Shown here one piece after another: positions 13,226 to 14,109 of a stretch of DNA of 14,109 bases. Source of the DNA: Halomonas sp. (GTDB lineage Bacteria; Pseudomonadota; Gammaproteobacteria; Pseudomonadales; Halomonadaceae); contig SKVX01000515.1 in NCBI GenBank assembly GCA_007129225.1, positions 1 through 14,109 on the forward strand, written 5' to 3'. Numbering within the stretch: the first letter of the stretch is position 1; the number at the start of each line of letters is the position of its first letter. The notes beneath the pieces are model-generated. The model was not told where the DNA came from, searched no databases, and worked only from the letters and a program-made list of their open reading frames with translations. The position numbers and the translations under genes were made by a program.

Positions 13226-13792
13226 CTACATGACCGGCACACCGGTCACCCAGACGTGTAGATGGAAGGCGAAGAGGTAATAGGCGATCAGGCCACCCAC
13301 CACCGTAATGGCCGTGCCGGCCATACGGGGCGTCGTCTGCGGAGCAGGCTGGCGGCGGCGCGCGGAGCGGAAGTCCAGCACGGCCCAGGCCAGGAATGCA
13401 CCGAAGAAGACGATGTCACCCAGGCGGCCGTTGGCCAGCAGGTGCGACAAGGCCCATACCTTGACCGCCAGCACCATGGGATGGCCCAACTTGGCCTTGA
13501 TATGGTTGCCGGGGACATAGGCCGCCACCAGCAGGATGAAGGCCGGGATCATCAGCAGCGCAACGGCGTGACGCAAGCCAGTGGGCGGAAACCAGATCCA
13601 GATGGGATCGAGCCGCATCTGGCCGTAGCCCCAGATGGCGATGGCCAGGCCGATGACCGAGACCACGGCATAGCCCGCCTTCCAGGGCAGCAGCCCTAAT
13701 CGCCGAATCTGCGCCGTTCGCCAGTCGTCGGCAAAGATGCGCACGGAGTGGATGCCAAGAAATATCAGCAGGCCGAGAATCATCACGGTCAT
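13226..13792 (-). CDS. NnrU-family integral membrane protein
   Basis: This 188-residue membrane protein has about five to six hydrophobic helices (near 2-18, 40-57, 73-92, 105-121, 126-141, 158-182). The NnrU hallmark KLGHPMVLAVKVWALSHLLANG is at 101-122. His residues H15 (GIHS), H104 (GHPM), H117 and H177/H179 sit in or beside helices. NnrU is named from a nitric-oxide-reduction locus in Rhodobacter, and plant Z-ISO, a relative, binds heme through histidines; the molecular role in bacteria is poorly defined. The ATG at 13790-13792 has AAGGA about 10 bases upstream; the in-frame ATG three codons later is possible. The next gene in the same direction has a separate FNR/Anr-linked promoter. Confidence 0.87.
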   Translation of the reverse strand: MTVMILGLLIFLGIHSVRIFADDWRTAQIRRLGLLPWKAGYAVVSVIGLAIAIWGYGQMRLDPIWIWFPPTGLRHAVALLMIPAFILLVAAYVPGNHIKAKLGHPMVLAVKVWALSHLLANGRLGDIVFFGAFLAWAVLDFRSARRRQPAPQTTPRMAGTAITVVGGLIAYYLFAFHLHVWVTGVPVM

Positions 13793-13848
13793 GATGGCAA
13801 GGTCCTTCTATGGGTGGTTAATTGCCGGATCGGCAGAAGCGAAAGCAG

Positions 13849-13868
13849 GGCCAGCTTAGCCGCTGGCC
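13849..13868. other. Inverted repeat in the nnrU-ChaC divergent gap
   Basis: GGCCAGC (13849-13855) and GCTGGCC (13862-13868) form a 7-bp dyad around six bases in the 169-base gap between the divergent genes. It could be an operator; nothing else indicates function. Confidence 0.25.
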
Positions 13869-13900
13869 GCCAGGTTCACCACCGCCGGACCGTTTCCGCT

Positions 13901-13929
13901 TCGACAAGCCCCTCCGGACATCGCATCAT
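13901..13929 (+). promoter_or_regulatory. Candidate promoter of the ChaC-like gene
   Basis: TCGACA (13901-13906, 5/6 to the -35 consensus), a 17-base spacer and CATCAT (13924-13929, 4/6 to the -10 consensus). The transcript would start near 13936, about 26 bases before the ATG. Confidence 0.4.
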
Positions 13930-13961
13930 GGGGCCCATTATCGGCCAGCGACTTGTCCTCC

Positions 13962-14109
13962 ATGACCCTCGACACCACCCTGCTCAACCGGCGCATGACC
14001 CATTTCGACGGCCACGACGAGGTCTGGCTGTTCGGCTACGGCTCGCTGATCTGGAAGGCGGACTTTCCCTTCCTGGAACGCCGCCCGGCGCACATCCACG
14101 GCTGGGCAC
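13962..14109 (+). CDS. ChaC-like gamma-glutamylcyclotransferase, N-terminus (truncated by window edge)
   Basis: Forty-nine codons are open to the right edge. The segment VWLFGYGSLIWKADFPFLER (21-40) followed by RPAHIHGWA is the start of the ChaC family. These enzymes cleave glutathione, or gamma-glutamyl peptides, to 5-oxoproline and Cys-Gly. FGYGSL is the conserved loop that binds the gamma-glutamyl moiety; the catalytic Glu lies beyond the window. The ATG at 13962 lacks a strong Shine-Dalgarno, and a second in-frame ATG (residue 12, 13995) is a possible alternative start. It is divergent from the NnrU-family gene. Confidence 0.82.
   Translation, partial: MTLDTTLLNRRMTHFDGHDEVWLFGYGSLIWKADFPFLERRPAHIHGWA

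Overview
The window is GC-rich, densely packed bacterial chromosome. Gene content and protein style fit a halophilic gammaproteobacterium of the Halomonas/Chromohalobacter type. That placement is an inference from recognised families: no rRNA, tRNA or marker gene is present. Nearly all genes lie on the minus strand; only the LysR regulator and a truncated gene at the right edge are on the plus strand. I see no mobile element, CRISPR array, phage gene, tRNA or rRNA, and no gene-free stretch longer than 300 bases.

Layout, left to right. (1) The first codons of a probable carboxylesterase (1-59, minus) and an SLC13/DASS-type permease carrying two internal TrkA-C domains (153-1922). (2) Two tandem cold-shock protein genes (2121-2327 and 2593-2799). 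They are 64/68 identical, each has a conserved leader of about 137 nt, and each ends in a pair of hairpins, so this is a duplicated transcription unit. (3) A GMC flavin oxidoreductase (3070-4725) and a CoA-acylating (methyl)malonate-semialdehyde dehydrogenase, MmsA (4946-6457), with a LysR regulator divergent from mmsA (6626-7528). This trio resembles the 3-hydroxypropionate catabolic modules (hpdH-mmsA-LysR; dddA-dddC in DMSP degraders). The implied route is alcohol to malonate semialdehyde to acetyl-CoA. (4) A polyamine-type ABC importer in potFGHI order: Tat-exported binding protein (10650-11765), ATPase (9208-10383) and two permeases (8337-9224, 7525-8340). Its last stop codon overlaps the LysR stop codon head-on. 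(5) A zinc-dependent medium-chain alcohol dehydrogenase (11966-13045) behind a perfect FNR/Anr box, then an NnrU-family membrane protein (13226-13792). (6) The start of a ChaC-like gamma-glutamylcyclotransferase (13962 to the window edge, plus).

The central region (3070-11765) reads as a catabolic and uptake island. Polyamine or propanediamine-type substrates would be imported, and C3 intermediates such as beta-alanine or 3-hydroxypropionate would pass through malonate semialdehyde, which MmsA converts to acetyl-CoA. Whether transporter and enzymes share a pathway is inference.

The most unusual signals are non-coding: the FNR/Anr palindrome on the alcohol dehydrogenase promoter, the duplicated cold-shock leaders with mutually exclusive pairings, two adjacent GNRA-tetraloop hairpins inside the transporter operon, and several symmetrical operator-like dyads. 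I did not find a clearly new multi-gene system.
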